From NCBI RefSeq assembly GCF_007828725.1, contig NZ_VIUW01000005.1:1-64000 (forward strand): a stretch of 64,000 bases of DNA, in the 5' to 3' direction. The DNA comes from Marihabitans asiaticum. GTDB lineage: Bacteria; Actinomycetota; Actinomycetes; Actinomycetales; Dermatophilaceae. The position numbers and the translations under genes are program-made. Of this stretch, positions 15,718 through 28,695 are shown in pieces (within the stretch, counting starts at the first letter, position 1; each line of letters opens with the position of its first letter). Below the pieces are notes generated by a model that was given only the letters and a program-made list of their open reading frames with translations, ran no database searches and was not told the DNA's origin.

Positions 15718-16556
15718 TCCTCGGGTCGGCGGCGCAGGTATCGCTCGAACTCCCGAGCGATGGCGTCGCCGGTCGCCTCGGGCAGGTCGGCGGTGTCCTG
15801 GGCCTCCTCGAGCACCTCGACGTACTCACGGATCTCGTCGTCCTGCTCAGCGGCCTCGTTCACCCCCCGCTCCCAGGCCTGCCCGTCCTCCTCGAGGGTG
15901 CCGTGCGGTAGTCCGCTGTCGAGGATCCGCTCCAGCCCGCGGATCAGGGCGAAGGTCGCCTTGGGCGAGGGCACGTGACCCGCGTAGTGGGGGATCCCTG
16001 CCCACAGCGAGATCGAGGCGAGACCCGCCTGCCGGGTCGCGTCGGCGACGACACCGACGATGCCCGTCGGCCCTTCGTAGGTCGAGGCCTCCAGGTCGAA
16101 GCGGGCGATCGTTCGCTCGTCGTCGCTGGTCGCCGTCACCGGGATCGGGCGGGTGTGCGCGACATCGGCGAGCAGCGCCCCGATGCTCACGACGGTCTGC
16201 ACCCCGAGCTTGTCGGCGATCTGCAGGATCTCCTCGGCGAAGGAGCGCCACCGGAAGGACGGCTCGATCCCGATGACCAGCACGACGTCGCGGTCCAGCT
16301 CGTCCGGGGAGGCGATGAGCACCCGGGTGGTCCGCCAGTCGATCCGCCGTGACCCCGGTCGCCCCTGCACCACGGGGCGGGTGACCTGGAAGTCGTAGTA
16401 GTCCTCGGGGTCGAGCGCGGCCACGGTGTCGGCCTCCCACTCCTGCGCCAGGTGCAGCAGGGTCGACGTCGCCGCCTCGCCGGCGTCGTTCCACCCCTCG
16501 AAGGCCAGGACCATGACCGGGTCGTGCAGCTCCGGGATCTCCTGCAGCTCGATCAC
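15702..16556 (-). CDS. PAC2 family protein
   Basis: 284 residues with PAC2 motifs VMVLAFEGWNDAGEAAT, VLVIGIEPSFRWRSFAEEI, TVVSIGALLADVAHTRP and LWAGIPHYAGHVPSP. The family is related to proteasome assembly chaperone 2 and archaeal DUF75 proteins; in actinobacteria it sits near the mshC/metH region. No partner is known. GTG start at 16556 with a good upstream GGAAGGAG. The C-terminal tail is acidic. Confidence 0.9.
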   Translation of the reverse strand: MIELQEIPELHDPVMVLAFEGWNDAGEAATSTLLHLAQEWEADTVAALDPEDYYDFQVTRPVVQGRPGSRRIDWRTTRVLIASPDELDRDVVLVIGIEPSFRWRSFAEEILQIADKLGVQTVVSIGALLADVAHTRPIPVTATSDDERTIARFDLEASTYEGPTGIVGVVADATRQAGLASISLWAGIPHYAGHVPSPKATFALIRGLERILDSGLPHGTLEEDGQAWERGVNEAAEQDDEIREYVEVLEEAQDTADLPEATGDAIAREFERYLRRRPEDQSDG

Positions 16557-16646
16557 GTGGCTCCTTCCTCTTGCGTGGATCGCGCCCGCGCTGCGGCGCG
16601 GGACGTCGATCAGCCTACGGGGAGGAGGTGGCTACAGTTGGCCGAC

Positions 16647-17351
16647 GTGACCGGCCGTCCCCTCTCTACCGATCCTCGGCTGCCCGACGCCGTCCTGTGG
16701 GACATGGACGGCACCCTCGTCGACACCGAGCCCTACTGGATCAGCGCCGAGCACGCCCTCGTGGAGCGCTTCGGCGGGACGTGGACCGACGAGCTGGCCC
16801 ACCAGCTCGTCGGCAACCCGCTCCTGGTGAGCGCAGACTTCATCATCGCCAACAGCCCGGTCACCCTGACCCCGCACGAGGTGGTCCACGTGCTCATGGG
16901 GTCGGTCGTGGACCAGGTCCGCGAGCACGTGCCGTGGCGACCCGGTGCGGCGGAGCTGCTCGCCGAGGGCAGCCGGCTCGGCGTACCCGCCGTCCTGGTG
17001 ACGATGTCCTGGCAGCCGCTGGCCAGGGCGGTCGTCGACGCCGCGCCTCCTGGGTCCTTCGCCCACCTCGTGACCGGCGACGAGGTCACCCACGGCAAGC
17101 CGCACCCCGAGCCCTATCTCACCGCGGCCGATCTGCTCGCCGCGCCGCCCGAGCGCTGCCTGGCGATCGAGGACAGCCCCACCGGAGTCCGCTCCGCGGT
17201 CGCCGCCGGAGTGCCCACGATCGCTGTGCCGCACGTCGTGCCGATCCCCGACGTCCCTGGCGCGGCGCGAATCCGCACCCTCGACGGGGCCTCGCTCAGC
17301 GAGCTGGCGCAACGTGCTCGCTCGGCGTCATCCCCGCCCCGGGAGAGCTGA
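16647..17351 (+). CDS. HAD family phosphatase (beta-phosphoglucomutase-like)
   Basis: 234 residues. HAD motif I DMDGTLVDTEPYW, motif II VLVTMSW, motif III Lys in THGKPHPEPYL and motif IV IEDSPTGVRSA are all intact; the cap domain is C1 type. Cytosolic phosphatase of unknown substrate. Start GTG 16647 is supported by TACAGT at 16633-16638 with an 8-nt gap; an in-frame TTG at 16638 preceded by GGAGGAGG is the alternative. Confidence 0.88.
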   Translation: MTGRPLSTDPRLPDAVLWDMDGTLVDTEPYWISAEHALVERFGGTWTDELAHQLVGNPLLVSADFIIANSPVTLTPHEVVHVLMGSVVDQVREHVPWRPGAAELLAEGSRLGVPAVLVTMSWQPLARAVVDAAPPGSFAHLVTGDEVTHGKPHPEPYLTAADLLAAPPERCLAIEDSPTGVRSAVAAGVPTIAVPHVVPIPDVPGAARIRTLDGASLSELAQRARSASSPPRES

Positions 17352-17432
17352 CCCGGGCCTGGGCCTCCGTCACCAGCTCCTCGTCGGACCGCCGGCCGGT
17401 CCTGCAGATCACGTTGATGCTCCTATTGGTTG

Positions 17433-18647
17433 TCAAGCGGCGGTGAGCCATTCGCGGTAGGCGGTGGCGAGGGTGTCGTCGCGTCGTGTGCCTCTTTCGA
17501 GGGTGGAGATGTGGGCGGGCCAGACGTTGAAGTGCTGGGCTGCTTGGGTCAGGGTGATGTTCTTGGCCTGCCGCAGGGGTCGGAGGTCGTCGATGGCGGG
17601 CACGGTGATGGTGCGGGTCAGGTACTTGAAGATTTCTCGGGCGATCGCTCGTTTGAGGCGGCGGAGGATCTCGCGGCTGGAGCGTCCTTTGTCGCGTTGG
17701 CGTTGGACGTAGGCGCGGGTGGGGTCGTGGCTGGACATGCGGACCAGGGCGATGCGGTGCAGTGCGTTGTTCGCGGCTCGGTCCCCGCCGCGTGAGAGCC
17801 GGTGGCGCTGGGTGCGCCCGGAGGATGCGGGTACGGGCGCGGTTCCGCATAGCGCGGCGAAGGATGCCTCGTTGTGGAGCCGGTCGGGGTTGGCCCCGGC
17901 GGTGATGAGCAGTTGGGCCGCGGTGTCGGGACCGACGCCGTGGGCGGCTAGGAGCCCGGGGTTGAGGGACTCGGCGACGACCTGGATGTCGTGCTCGAGG
18001 TCGCGGGCCTGCTGGTCGAGGAAGGCGTGCCGGTGCGCGAGGTCTTTCAAGGCGCGCAGCACGGCCCCGCCGACGAGATCGGTTCGGTCGGGTCGGCACC
18101 GTGCCAGGGCCTGGACCAGGCGGGGGATGCTCAGGGTCCGGTACTTCTCCCGGACATGGTCTGGGGCGGTGATCAGCAGCTGCTGGATCTGGTGGATGGT
18201 CGCAGTGCGCGCCTTGACCGCGGAACGGCGGGCAACGTGCAGGGCTCGCAGGCCGAGGATCTTCTCGTCCTTGGGCGCCGAGGTCGCTCGTCCGCTCAGG
18301 ACCGCGCGGGCTGCGTGGTAGGCGTCGATCGGGTCGGACTTGCCCTGCCGGCGGCGCACGGTCTTGTCCGGTCGCAGGACCTCGAGGACCTCCAGCCCCG
18401 CCGCGGCGCAGGTACGGGCGATCCCGGCGCCGTAGGAGCTGGTGCCCTCGATCCCGACCCGGGCGATGCGACCGTGCTGATGCAAGAAGTCGGTCGCTGC
18501 TCGATACCCGGCCGGGGTCGTCGGGAACTGCTCGTCGGCGACCTCGCGGCCTAGGAGGGTGATCACGGCGACGTGGATGGTATCGGTGTGGGTGTCGATG
18601 CCCCCGACGATGTCTTCGCTGTCGATGGACTCGGGTGCTGGTGCCAT
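17433..18647 (-). CDS. IS110 family transposase (DEDD + Transposase_20 + C-terminal HTH)
   Basis: 404 residues. The N-terminal RuvC-like DEDD domain has D18 (GGIDTHTD), E67 (VGIEGTSSYGAG), D105 and D108 (GKSDPIDAYHAAR). The central helical region is followed by the Transposase_20 domain with HGVGPDTAAQLLITAG and the serine-bearing PVPASSGRTQRHRLSRGGDR. The last about 50 residues (LTQAAQHFNVWPAHISTLER) look like an XRE-type helix-turn-helix, an extra not found in the best-studied IS110 enzymes. No disruption is visible, so it may be active. An upstream in-frame extension into the leader is unlikely. Confidence 0.93.
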   Translation of the reverse strand: MAPAPESIDSEDIVGGIDTHTDTIHVAVITLLGREVADEQFPTTPAGYRAATDFLHQHGRIARVGIEGTSSYGAGIARTCAAAGLEVLEVLRPDKTVRRRQGKSDPIDAYHAARAVLSGRATSAPKDEKILGLRALHVARRSAVKARTATIHQIQQLLITAPDHVREKYRTLSIPRLVQALARCRPDRTDLVGGAVLRALKDLAHRHAFLDQQARDLEHDIQVVAESLNPGLLAAHGVGPDTAAQLLITAGANPDRLHNEASFAALCGTAPVPASSGRTQRHRLSRGGDRAANNALHRIALVRMSSHDPTRAYVQRQRDKGRSSREILRRLKRAIAREIFKYLTRTITVPAIDDLRPLRQAKNITLTQAAQHFNVWPAHISTLERGTRRDDTLATAYREWLTAA

Positions 18648-18846
18648 GCTGGTCGTGCCCCTTTCGGCTTCGTTCGACTGGGTCGACGTCGGCCGTGGCG
18701 GACAGACAGGACACTGGTGAGGAACCGCCAAGCTCTTATCAGGTCATGACCGCCGCGGCCGGCGGCAAGCCCGAGGGGCCGGACAGATCAACTGGAAGGC
18801 AACCCAGCAGGGAGCCAGTCAGTGGGCGAGTCACGACCCCTCGGGC
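18648..18846 (-). ncRNA. Candidate IS110 bridge RNA region (left end)
   Basis: Non-coding leader directly 5' of the transposase start. On the transcribed (minus) strand it can form three nested elements: a 10-bp stem GCCCGAGGGG/CCCCTCGGGC (18846-18837 with 18778-18769) around a 58-nt loop; a hairpin CCGCC/GGCGG (18765-18750); and a 6-bp stem TGGCGG/CCGCCA (18730-18725 with 18701-18696) with a 23-nt loop. IS110 elements are known to encode bridge RNAs with target- and donor-binding loops in this position. The assignment is from position and hand folding only. Confidence 0.5.
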
Positions 18847-18892
18847 CCAGATTCCATCATCAGTGTCGGTGGTCGGTCGTAGCGTTGTTGTC

Positions 18893-20623
18893 ATGACATC
18901 GACGTCCACCATCGAGACGGTTCAGCAGGGGCTCCTCGACCTGCAGTCCGGCGATGTGGATGCCTTGCGTGACCTGGCGATCGGCGACCTCGCGCTGGCA
19001 CTGGACAGCATGAGCGACGAGACGCTGCAGACGATGACGCGAGAGCGGGCCGAGGTGGTCGTCGCCGCCACGCAGCGGGTGATGAACGCGATGAGCGTCA
19101 TCCAGGCTGAGGCGTTGACGACCTTCGCCGACGAGACCCACCACCGGATGGAGCAGCGCGAGGCGCAGCGCCGGGCCGAATTCGAGGAGAGACGAGACGC
19201 CGCCGCAGCACGCGGGGTCAGCTTCCGCGAGCGGTGGCACCCGATCCCTGGAGCCGAGAGCTTCGCCGCCGCCGAGCTGGCACCGCTGCTGCACGTCTCG
19301 CCGCGCACCATGAGCACGCGGCTGTCCCGCGCGCGTCGCCTCGTGAGTCACCTCCCCGCCTTCCGGCGGCTGGGGCGAGCGGGCGACCTCGAGCCCTGGC
19401 GAGCCCACGCGGTCGTCCGCGCCAGCGAGCTCCTCGAGGTTGCGGACCTCGCCGAGTTCGAGGCGCGGGTCACGGCCGTCGATGTCCGCGAGCTGTCCTG
19501 CTCCGAGATCGGTCGGCGGGCGCGCCGAGCAGCGGCGGTTACCGATCCACGAGGGATCGAGGAGGTCGCCGAGCGAGCACGTGCGAGGCGGAGCGTGAGC
19601 TGCGCCCCGGACCGTGACCTGCCCGGTCTGACGACCTGGCAGGTCCGGATGCCCTCCGACATCGCGGCGAGGGCCTGGCGAGCAGTCGACGACCTCGCCC
19701 GGGAATACCACGCGGCTCGCCGAGACGCGGGAGACGCGGTGACCCTCGACCAGGCGCGTGCCGACGCCCTCGCCGATCTCGTCCTCGCCCGGGCCGACAT
19801 CACCACGACGCTCGACCTCGTCGTCCCGCTCGCCGCGCTCGTCGCGGCGGGGACAGATCGCGACGGCGCCGGCGCCACTCCCGCCCACGCCACAGCTCAG
19901 GGCGAGCCGGCTGCGGGAGTCTTCCGGCCCGCCCACCAACTGGCGCCGTCCGAGATCCTCCGTCGGGACGGGTGCTCCGACCCGCTCGTCCTGAGCTGGG
20001 TCGACGGCACAGAGCTGCACGCAGCCTCGGTGGTCGAGTCGGAGGTCGCGCTTCAGCTCGGGGCACACCTCGAGGTCCTCGGCAACCCCCACCTCCGGCC
20101 GGCGCCGCCACCTGACCCGCTGCCGCCACCTGACTCGGTGGAGACCGGGTCGCCCGGCAGCGACCCACCCGAGAGCACACCCTGGTTCGTCCCGGGCCTC
20201 GTCGACGCCGGACGGATCGGCGAGCTGCTCCCGTCAGACATCTCGCGCATGCTCGCCGACCCCGATACCCGCATCCGGCTCCTGGGCTCGCATCCCACCA
20301 CCGGCGCAGCAGTGGGCGACGCGACGGCCGCCTATCGTCCGGGCAAGACCCTCTCCAGACGGGTCCGCAGGCGCGACGGTACGTGCCGTTTCCCGGGCTG
20401 CGGCGCACCGGCCGCGCGCACCCAGCTCGACCATGTCGAGCCCTACCCCCGTGGCGCCACCAGCGAGCACAACCTGGTCTGCCTGTGCGCCGCCCATCAC
20501 GGCTTCAAGCACCACGCCGGCTGGCGCCTCACGATGACCCCAGACGGCGTGTGCACGTGGACCTCGCCTACCGGGCGGCAGCACACCACCCACCCGGCAG
20601 TGGTGCATGACCTCGCCACCTGA
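18893..20623 (+). CDS. DUF222 / HNH endonuclease (13E12-repeat family) protein
   Basis: 576 residues. The N-terminal DUF222 helical region runs about 40-330 (TTFADETHHRMEQREAQRR, LLHVSPRTMSTRLSRARRLV); a Pro-rich linker precedes a C-terminal HNH nuclease domain with RRVRRRDGTCRFPGCGAP, LDHVEPYPRGATSEHN and CLCAAHHGFKHH, including zinc-binding Cys and the HNH catalytic residues. Multicopy, probably mobile-element-associated family with unknown biology. ATG start with TAGCGT at 18880-18885, 7 nt upstream: its core promoter survived the neighbouring IS110 insertion. Confidence 0.9.
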   Translation: MTSTSTIETVQQGLLDLQSGDVDALRDLAIGDLALALDSMSDETLQTMTRERAEVVVAATQRVMNAMSVIQAEALTTFADETHHRMEQREAQRRAEFEERRDAAAARGVSFRERWHPIPGAESFAAAELAPLLHVSPRTMSTRLSRARRLVSHLPAFRRLGRAGDLEPWRAHAVVRASELLEVADLAEFEARVTAVDVRELSCSEIGRRARRAAAVTDPRGIEEVAERARARRSVSCAPDRDLPGLTTWQVRMPSDIAARAWRAVDDLAREYHAARRDAGDAVTLDQARADALADLVLARADITTTLDLVVPLAALVAAGTDRDGAGATPAHATAQGEPAAGVFRPAHQLAPSEILRRDGCSDPLVLSWVDGTELHAASVVESEVALQLGAHLEVLGNPHLRPAPPPDPLPPPDSVETGSPGSDPPESTPWFVPGLVDAGRIGELLPSDISRMLADPDTRIRLLGSHPTTGAAVGDATAAYRPGKTLSRRVRRRDGTCRFPGCGAPAARTQLDHVEPYPRGATSEHNLVCLCAAHHGFKHHAGWRLTMTPDGVCTWTSPTGRQHTTHPAVVHDLAT

Positions 20624-20650
20624 CCCGTCAAGGCCCGCCCGCCGACATGA

Positions 20651-24370
<3,720 letters not shown>

Positions 24371-24436
24371 GTCGGCGGTTGTCCTTGCAGATCGAGGGGG
24401 GTAGGGACCGCGCCATTATCGCCTAGGGTTCCACGC

Positions 24437-25588
24437 ATGCCCGCACCCCCCGAGCACACCCCGTCGGGGCTGCGCCTGGCCACGATCGGCAGCATCCCGA
24501 TCTACATCGGGTCCTCGTGGTTCCTCCTCGCGGCGATCATCGTCGCGCTCATCGGCCCCCAGATCGCCGCGAGCAACCCCGACCTCGGGGCCGCGGCCTA
24601 CGCGGTGGCGCTCGCCCACGCCCTCGGGTTGCTCGTCGCGGTGCTCGTGCACGAGGCGTCGCACGCCGGGGTGGCCCGCCTCTTCGGGCACACCGTGCAC
24701 GCCGTCGTCGCGGACCTCTGGGGCGGGCACACCACCTACGACCCGACGAAGGGCAGGCCGGGCAGCGCCGCCGCGATCGCTGGCGTCGGGCCGCTGAGCA
24801 ACGGGATCCTCGGGTTCGTCGCCTTCCTCCTGCTGCCCGTGGTCCCCGCGGGTATCCCCTCAAGCCTCGTCGGCGCCTTCGCGCTGGTCAACGGCCTGCT
24901 CGCGCTCTTCAACCTCCTGCCCGGTCTACCCCTCGACGGCGGTCAGCTCGTCGAGGCGCTGGTGTGGAAGATCACCGGCACCCGCCACACCGGCCGGGTG
25001 GTCGCCGGGTGGTGCGGCCGCGTCGTCGCCGGGCTCGTCGTGCTCTGGGCCGTGCTGCCGCTGCTGTCGGGGGAGGGCCTGGACCCGTTCCGGGTCATCT
25101 GGGTGCTCCTCATCGCCGCCTTCCTCTGGCGCGGCGCCTCCGCGGCGGTGCAGGCGGGAGAGTCGCTGGGCGTGCTGGCACGGATCGACCCGGACAGCGT
25201 CATCCGCCCCGCCGTGGCGGTCCACGAGCGCTCGGTCGTGGCCGACGTCTCACGCCACGACGAGCACGCCTGGGTGCCGGTGGTGATCGACAACGGCGGT
25301 CGACCGACGGCGATGATCAGCGGCGCCGCCCTGGACTCCGTCCCCGCCGCCGAGCGGGCGCGCACGCCGGTGGCAGCGGTCATGGCGCCCCAGCCGCCCG
25401 AGTGGGTCGTGGCCCTCGACGGGGAGCGCTCGGACCAGGTGCGCGCTCTCGTCCAGGCCTTCCAGGAGCACGACCTGGCGGTGCTCGCCGTGACCCGGGG
25501 TGGCCGGATGGTCGGGGTGGTCTCGGTGCACGAGCTCGGCGACGCCCTGCGCCGGGCGCAGGGTCAGCCCGGCCGCGCCCGACCGTAG
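24437..25588 (+). CDS. Site-2 protease family membrane metalloprotease with CBS domains
   Basis: 383 residues. Transmembrane helices surround the zinc motif HEASH (AVLVHEASHAGVARLFGH) and the second motif LFNLLPGLPLDGGQ supplying the Asp ligand. The C-terminal part (about 250-375) resembles paired CBS domains (AWVPVVIDNGGRPTAMI, LAVLAVTRGGRMVGVVS). This is the SpoIVFB/Rip3-like class; it could cut membrane-bound regulators or anti-sigma factors. ATG with TAGGGT at 24424-24429, 7 nt upstream. trmI follows after 11 bp. Confidence 0.92.
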   Translation: MPAPPEHTPSGLRLATIGSIPIYIGSSWFLLAAIIVALIGPQIAASNPDLGAAAYAVALAHALGLLVAVLVHEASHAGVARLFGHTVHAVVADLWGGHTTYDPTKGRPGSAAAIAGVGPLSNGILGFVAFLLLPVVPAGIPSSLVGAFALVNGLLALFNLLPGLPLDGGQLVEALVWKITGTRHTGRVVAGWCGRVVAGLVVLWAVLPLLSGEGLDPFRVIWVLLIAAFLWRGASAAVQAGESLGVLARIDPDSVIRPAVAVHERSVVADVSRHDEHAWVPVVIDNGGRPTAMISGAALDSVPAAERARTPVAAVMAPQPPEWVVALDGERSDQVRALVQAFQEHDLAVLAVTRGGRMVGVVSVHELGDALRRAQGQPGRARP

Positions 25589-25599
25589 ACTCCTGCCCC

Positions 25600-26628
25600 A
25601 TGACTGCGACCGGATCTGCCTACCGCCGTGGCCCGTTCCGTGAGGGTGACCGCGTGCAGCTGACCGACCCCAAGGGTCGGATGCACACGATCACCCTCAC
25701 CCCGGGCAAGCAGTTCCACACCCACCGCGGGCACATCACCCACGACGAGATCCTCGGCTCGCCCGATGGCTCGACCTTCACCAACACCGCCGGGGTGGAG
25801 TACCTCGCCCTGCGTCCGCTCCTCTCCGACTACGTCATGTCGATGCCGCGCGGCGCCGCCGTCGTCTACCCCAAGGACGCCGGTCAGATCGTCGCGATGG
25901 CCGACATCTTCCCCGGCGCCACAGTCGTCGAGGCCGGCGTCGGGTCGGGGGCGCTGTCGATGTCGCTGCTCCGCGCGGTCGGGGAGAGCGGGCGGGTCAT
26001 CTCCTTCGAGCGGCGCGCCGACTTCGCCGAGATCGCCGTCGCCAACGCGCGCGCCTTCTTCGGCGAGGACCACCCCGCCTGGACCGTGGCCGTGGGAGAC
26101 CTCGTCGAGGCTCTGCCGCAGGAGGTCGAGGCGGGCACCGTCGACCGGGTCGTCCTCGACATGCTCGCGCCCTGGGAGTGCCTCGAGGTCGTCGCCGACG
26201 CGCTCGCGCCCGGCGGGGTGCTCATCTGCTACGTCGCCACCGCGACGCAGCTGAGCAAGGTCGCCGAGGAGCTGCGCGTGAGCGAGCAGTTCACCGAGCC
26301 CGAGGCCTGGGAGGCCATCGTGCGCGGCTGGCACCTCGAGGGGCTCGCGGTCCGCCCGCAGCACCGGATGCACGGTCACACCGGCTTCCTCATCTCGACC
26401 CGCCGGCTCGCGCCGGGCACGACACCCCCCCTTCGCAAGCGTCGCCCGGGCCGCGGGTACGCCGAGCAGGACGGCGAAGGGGGAGCTGCCGGCGGCGTCC
26501 AGGACGCCGCCAGCGTCCTGCGCCCGGAGCACCAGGAGTGGAGCCAGGAGGCGCTCGGTGAGCGCCAGGCCTCGCCGAAGAAGATCCGCAAGCTCGTCCG
26601 AGGCGTGGTGCCCCCGCAGGAGCGCTGA
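25600..26628 (+). CDS. trmI: tRNA (adenine(58)-N1)-methyltransferase
   Basis: 342 residues. A small N-terminal beta domain ([19 protein letters not shown]) is followed by the SAM-binding Rossmann domain with [20 protein letters not shown] and [10 protein letters not shown], the usual TrmI signature. It methylates N1 of A58 in the T-loop. The C-terminal Arg/Lys-rich extension ([21 protein letters not shown]) is longer than in thermophile TrmI and is common in actinobacteria. ATG with TAGACT at 25586-25591, 8 nt upstream. It lies upstream of arc, as in other actinobacteria. Confidence 0.93.
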   Translation: MTATGSAYRRGPFREGDRVQLTDPKGRMHTITLTPGKQFHTHRGHITHDEILGSPDGSTFTNTAGVEYLALRPLLSDYVMSMPRGAAVVYPKDAGQIVAMADIFPGATVVEAGVGSGALSMSLLRAVGESGRVISFERRADFAEIAVANARAFFGEDHPAWTVAVGDLVEALPQEVEAGTVDRVVLDMLAPWECLEVVADALAPGGVLICYVATATQLSKVAEELRVSEQFTEPEAWEAIVRGWHLEGLAVRPQHRMHGHTGFLISTRRLAPGTTPPLRKRRPGRGYAEQDGEGGAAGGVQDAASVLRPEHQEWSQEALGERQASPKKIRKLVRGVVPPQER

Positions 26629-26675
26629 GCCTCGTGGGCGAGGATGGCAGGGACCGAGCACGTGAGGAGGCGAGG

Positions 26676-28325
26676 ATGAGCGAGTCACCGCAGGAGCGCG
26701 ACGACGCCGAGCTGCGCCGCGTGCGACAGCAGCTCAGCGACAAGAGTGCCCAGCTGCGCACGGCCGGCTCCCAGAACGACCGGCTGATGCGCACCCTGAA
26801 GGAGGCGCGCGAGCAGATCGTCCAGCTGCGCGGCGAGATCGATCGCCTGGCCCAACCCCCTTCGGCCTATGCGGTGCTCGTCGCCGCACGCCCGGACGGC
26901 TCGGTCGACGTGCTGACCAACGGGCGCAAGATGCAGGTCGCGGTCTCTCCGACGGTCGAGGCCGACGAGCTCGAGGTCGGCCGCCAGGTGCTGCTCAACG
27001 AGGCGATGAACGTCGTCGCGGTCATGCCCTTCGACGACGCCGGTGACGTGGTGGTCGTCAAGGAGGTGCTCGACGACGGCCGGCTCGTCGTCCTCGCCGG
27101 CCAGGACGAGGAGCGGGTGGTACGCCCGTCCTCGCCGCTCGCCGGCGCGGTGCGCGTCGGGGACGCGGTGCTCTACGACACCCGCAGCAACGTCGCGGTC
27201 GAGGTCATCCCGCGGGCCGAGGTCGCCGACCTCGTCCTCGAGGAGGTGCCCGACCTGGCCTACGAGGACATCGGCGGGCTCTCCGGGCAGATCGAGGCGA
27301 TCCGGGACTCGGTCGAGCTGCCCTACCTGCACCCCGACCTCTACGAGCGCCACCACCTGCGTCCGCCCAAGGGCGTGCTGCTCTACGGACCGCCGGGCTG
27401 CGGGAAGACGATGATCGCCAAGGCGGTCGCCGCCTCGCTCGCCCGCAAGGTGGCCGAGCGCGAAGGGGTGCCGGCCGGGTCGGGCAAGAACGCCTACTTC
27501 CTCAACATCAAGGGCCCCGAGCTGCTGAACAAGTACGTCGGGGAGACCGAGCGGCACATCCGGCTGATCTTCCACCGGGCGCGGGAGAAGAGCAGCGAGG
27601 GCACCCCGGTGGTCGTCTTCTTCGACGAGATGGACAGCCTCTTCCGCACCCGCGGGTCTGGGGTCTCCTCCGACGTCGAGACGACGATCGTCCCGCAGCT
27701 GCTCGCCGAGATCGACGGGGTCGAGGGGCTGGAGAACGTCATCGTCATCGGCGCGACGAACCGTGAGGACATGATCGACCCGGCGATCCTGCGCCCGGGC
27801 CGGCTCGACGTGAAGATCAAGATCGAGCGCCCCGACGAGGACGCCGCGCGAGACATCTTCGGCAAGTACCTCACGACCGATCTGCCGCTGCACGAGGACG
27901 ACCTCGCTCGAGGCGGCGGGTCACGCGAGGCGGCCGTGCAGGACCTCATCGACAGCGTCGTCGAGCGGATGTACGCGCACTCGCGGGAGAACCAGTTCAT
28001 CGAGGTGACTTACGCCGGGGGCGACCGCGAGACGCTGTACCTGGCCGACTTCACCTCGGGGGCGATGATCCAGAACGTCGTGGACCGGGCCAAGAAGCTC
28101 GCGATCAAGGACTACCTCACCGACGGCAGCGAGGGACTGCGCCGCGAGCATCTGCTGCACAGCGTCGTCGCCGAGCTGCGCGAGAACGAGGACCTGCCGA
28201 ACACGACCAACCCGGACGACTGGGCCCGGGTCAGCGGCCGCAAGGGCGAGAAGATCGTCTACCTGCGCACCCTGCTCGGCGACGCCACCGGCACCCGCCC
28301 CGGCAAGACCCTCCCGACCGACTGA
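26676..28325 (+). CDS. arc: AAA ATPase ARC/Mpa (Pup-dependent unfoldase)
   Basis: 549 residues. N-terminal coiled coil (about 5-58) that binds Pup, two OB-fold domains (about 62-190), then the AAA module with Walker A GPPGCGKT (238-245), Walker [10 protein letters not shown] (312-320) and arginine fingers around [10 protein letters not shown]. The C-terminus is [10 protein letters not shown]: the GQYL-type tail with a penultimate tyrosine that docks mycobacterial Mpa onto the 20S proteasome is missing, which agrees with the absent prcBA. ATG with GAGGAGG 5-11 nt upstream. Confidence 0.95.
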   Translation: MSESPQERDDAELRRVRQQLSDKSAQLRTAGSQNDRLMRTLKEAREQIVQLRGEIDRLAQPPSAYAVLVAARPDGSVDVLTNGRKMQVAVSPTVEADELEVGRQVLLNEAMNVVAVMPFDDAGDVVVVKEVLDDGRLVVLAGQDEERVVRPSSPLAGAVRVGDAVLYDTRSNVAVEVIPRAEVADLVLEEVPDLAYEDIGGLSGQIEAIRDSVELPYLHPDLYERHHLRPPKGVLLYGPPGCGKTMIAKAVAASLARKVAEREGVPAGSGKNAYFLNIKGPELLNKYVGETERHIRLIFHRAREKSSEGTPVVVFFDEMDSLFRTRGSGVSSDVETTIVPQLLAEIDGVEGLENVIVIGATNREDMIDPAILRPGRLDVKIKIERPDEDAARDIFGKYLTTDLPLHEDDLARGGGSREAAVQDLIDSVVERMYAHSRENQFIEVTYAGGDRETLYLADFTSGAMIQNVVDRAKKLAIKDYLTDGSEGLRREHLLHSVVAELRENEDLPNTTNPDDWARVSGRKGEKIVYLRTLLGDATGTRPGKTLPTD

Positions 28326-28326
28326 C

Positions 28327-28695
28327 CTACCGAGTCGCCGCCGCCACCACGACCCGCCACCCGATCAAACCGGCCGCGAGGACGCCGGTCGCGACGAGGA
28401 CGAAGGGCAGCGCCGTCCCCTGACCGCTCATGTCGCGCAGCGCCATCCCGCCGGCGAGCGTGGCGAGCCAGACCAGCACGCCGGCGATCCACGAGGCGGG
28501 GGAGCGGCGCAGCACGAGGAGGACGAGCATCCAGCCGAGTCCCAGCCCGACGACGAAGGGCCACGCCGTGTCCGCCAGACCGCGCAGGTCGAGCGCCTCG
28601 TCGTGGCTGCGCCGCCCGGCCAGGGCGAAGCCGAGCACGACGACCAGATCGATGGCTGCGGCAGCCGCCGGGCCGACCTCGCGGCGCTCAGGCAC
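28327..28695 (-). CDS. DUF3054 family membrane protein
   Basis: 122 residues with four predicted transmembrane helices (segments around LVVVLGFALAGR, WPFVVGLGLGWMLVLLVL, SWIAGVLVWLATLAGG, LPFVLVATGVLAAGLIG). GTG start lies inside the end of the PRPP synthetase-like gene (8-bp overlap), so the two are translationally coupled. Function unknown. The stop is 1 bp from the convergent arc stop. Confidence 0.82.
   Translation of the reverse strand: MPERREVGPAAAAAIDLVVVLGFALAGRRSHDEALDLRGLADTAWPFVVGLGLGWMLVLLVLRRSPASWIAGVLVWLATLAGGMALRDMSGQGTALPFVLVATGVLAAGLIGWRVVVAAATR

Larger units (their letters stand above)
17405..18850 (-). mobile_element. IS110-family insertion sequence (ends approximate)
   Basis: The element contains one full-length transposase gene and, 5' to it, a roughly 200-bp structured non-coding end, with a short 3' end after the stop: the layout of the IS110 group. 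IS110 elements have no terminal inverted repeats and make no simple target duplication, so exact ends cannot be set here. Limits lie between the HAD stop (17351) and the -10 box of the HNH gene (18880). No copy of the CCCCTTCG word occurs in it, unlike the flanking genome. Confidence 0.8.

Noticed and set aside
16638-16646. TTG start for the HAD phosphatase
   Set aside because: It has a GGAGGAGG at good distance, but the TACAGT -10 box overlaps the TTG itself; the leaderless GTG at 16647 fits the pattern of neighbouring genes better. Kept as an alternative.
24371-24436. Cobalamin riboswitch before metH
   Set aside because: Only 66 bp separate the two divergent start codons, too short for the riboswitch, and no B12-box-like sequence was seen.
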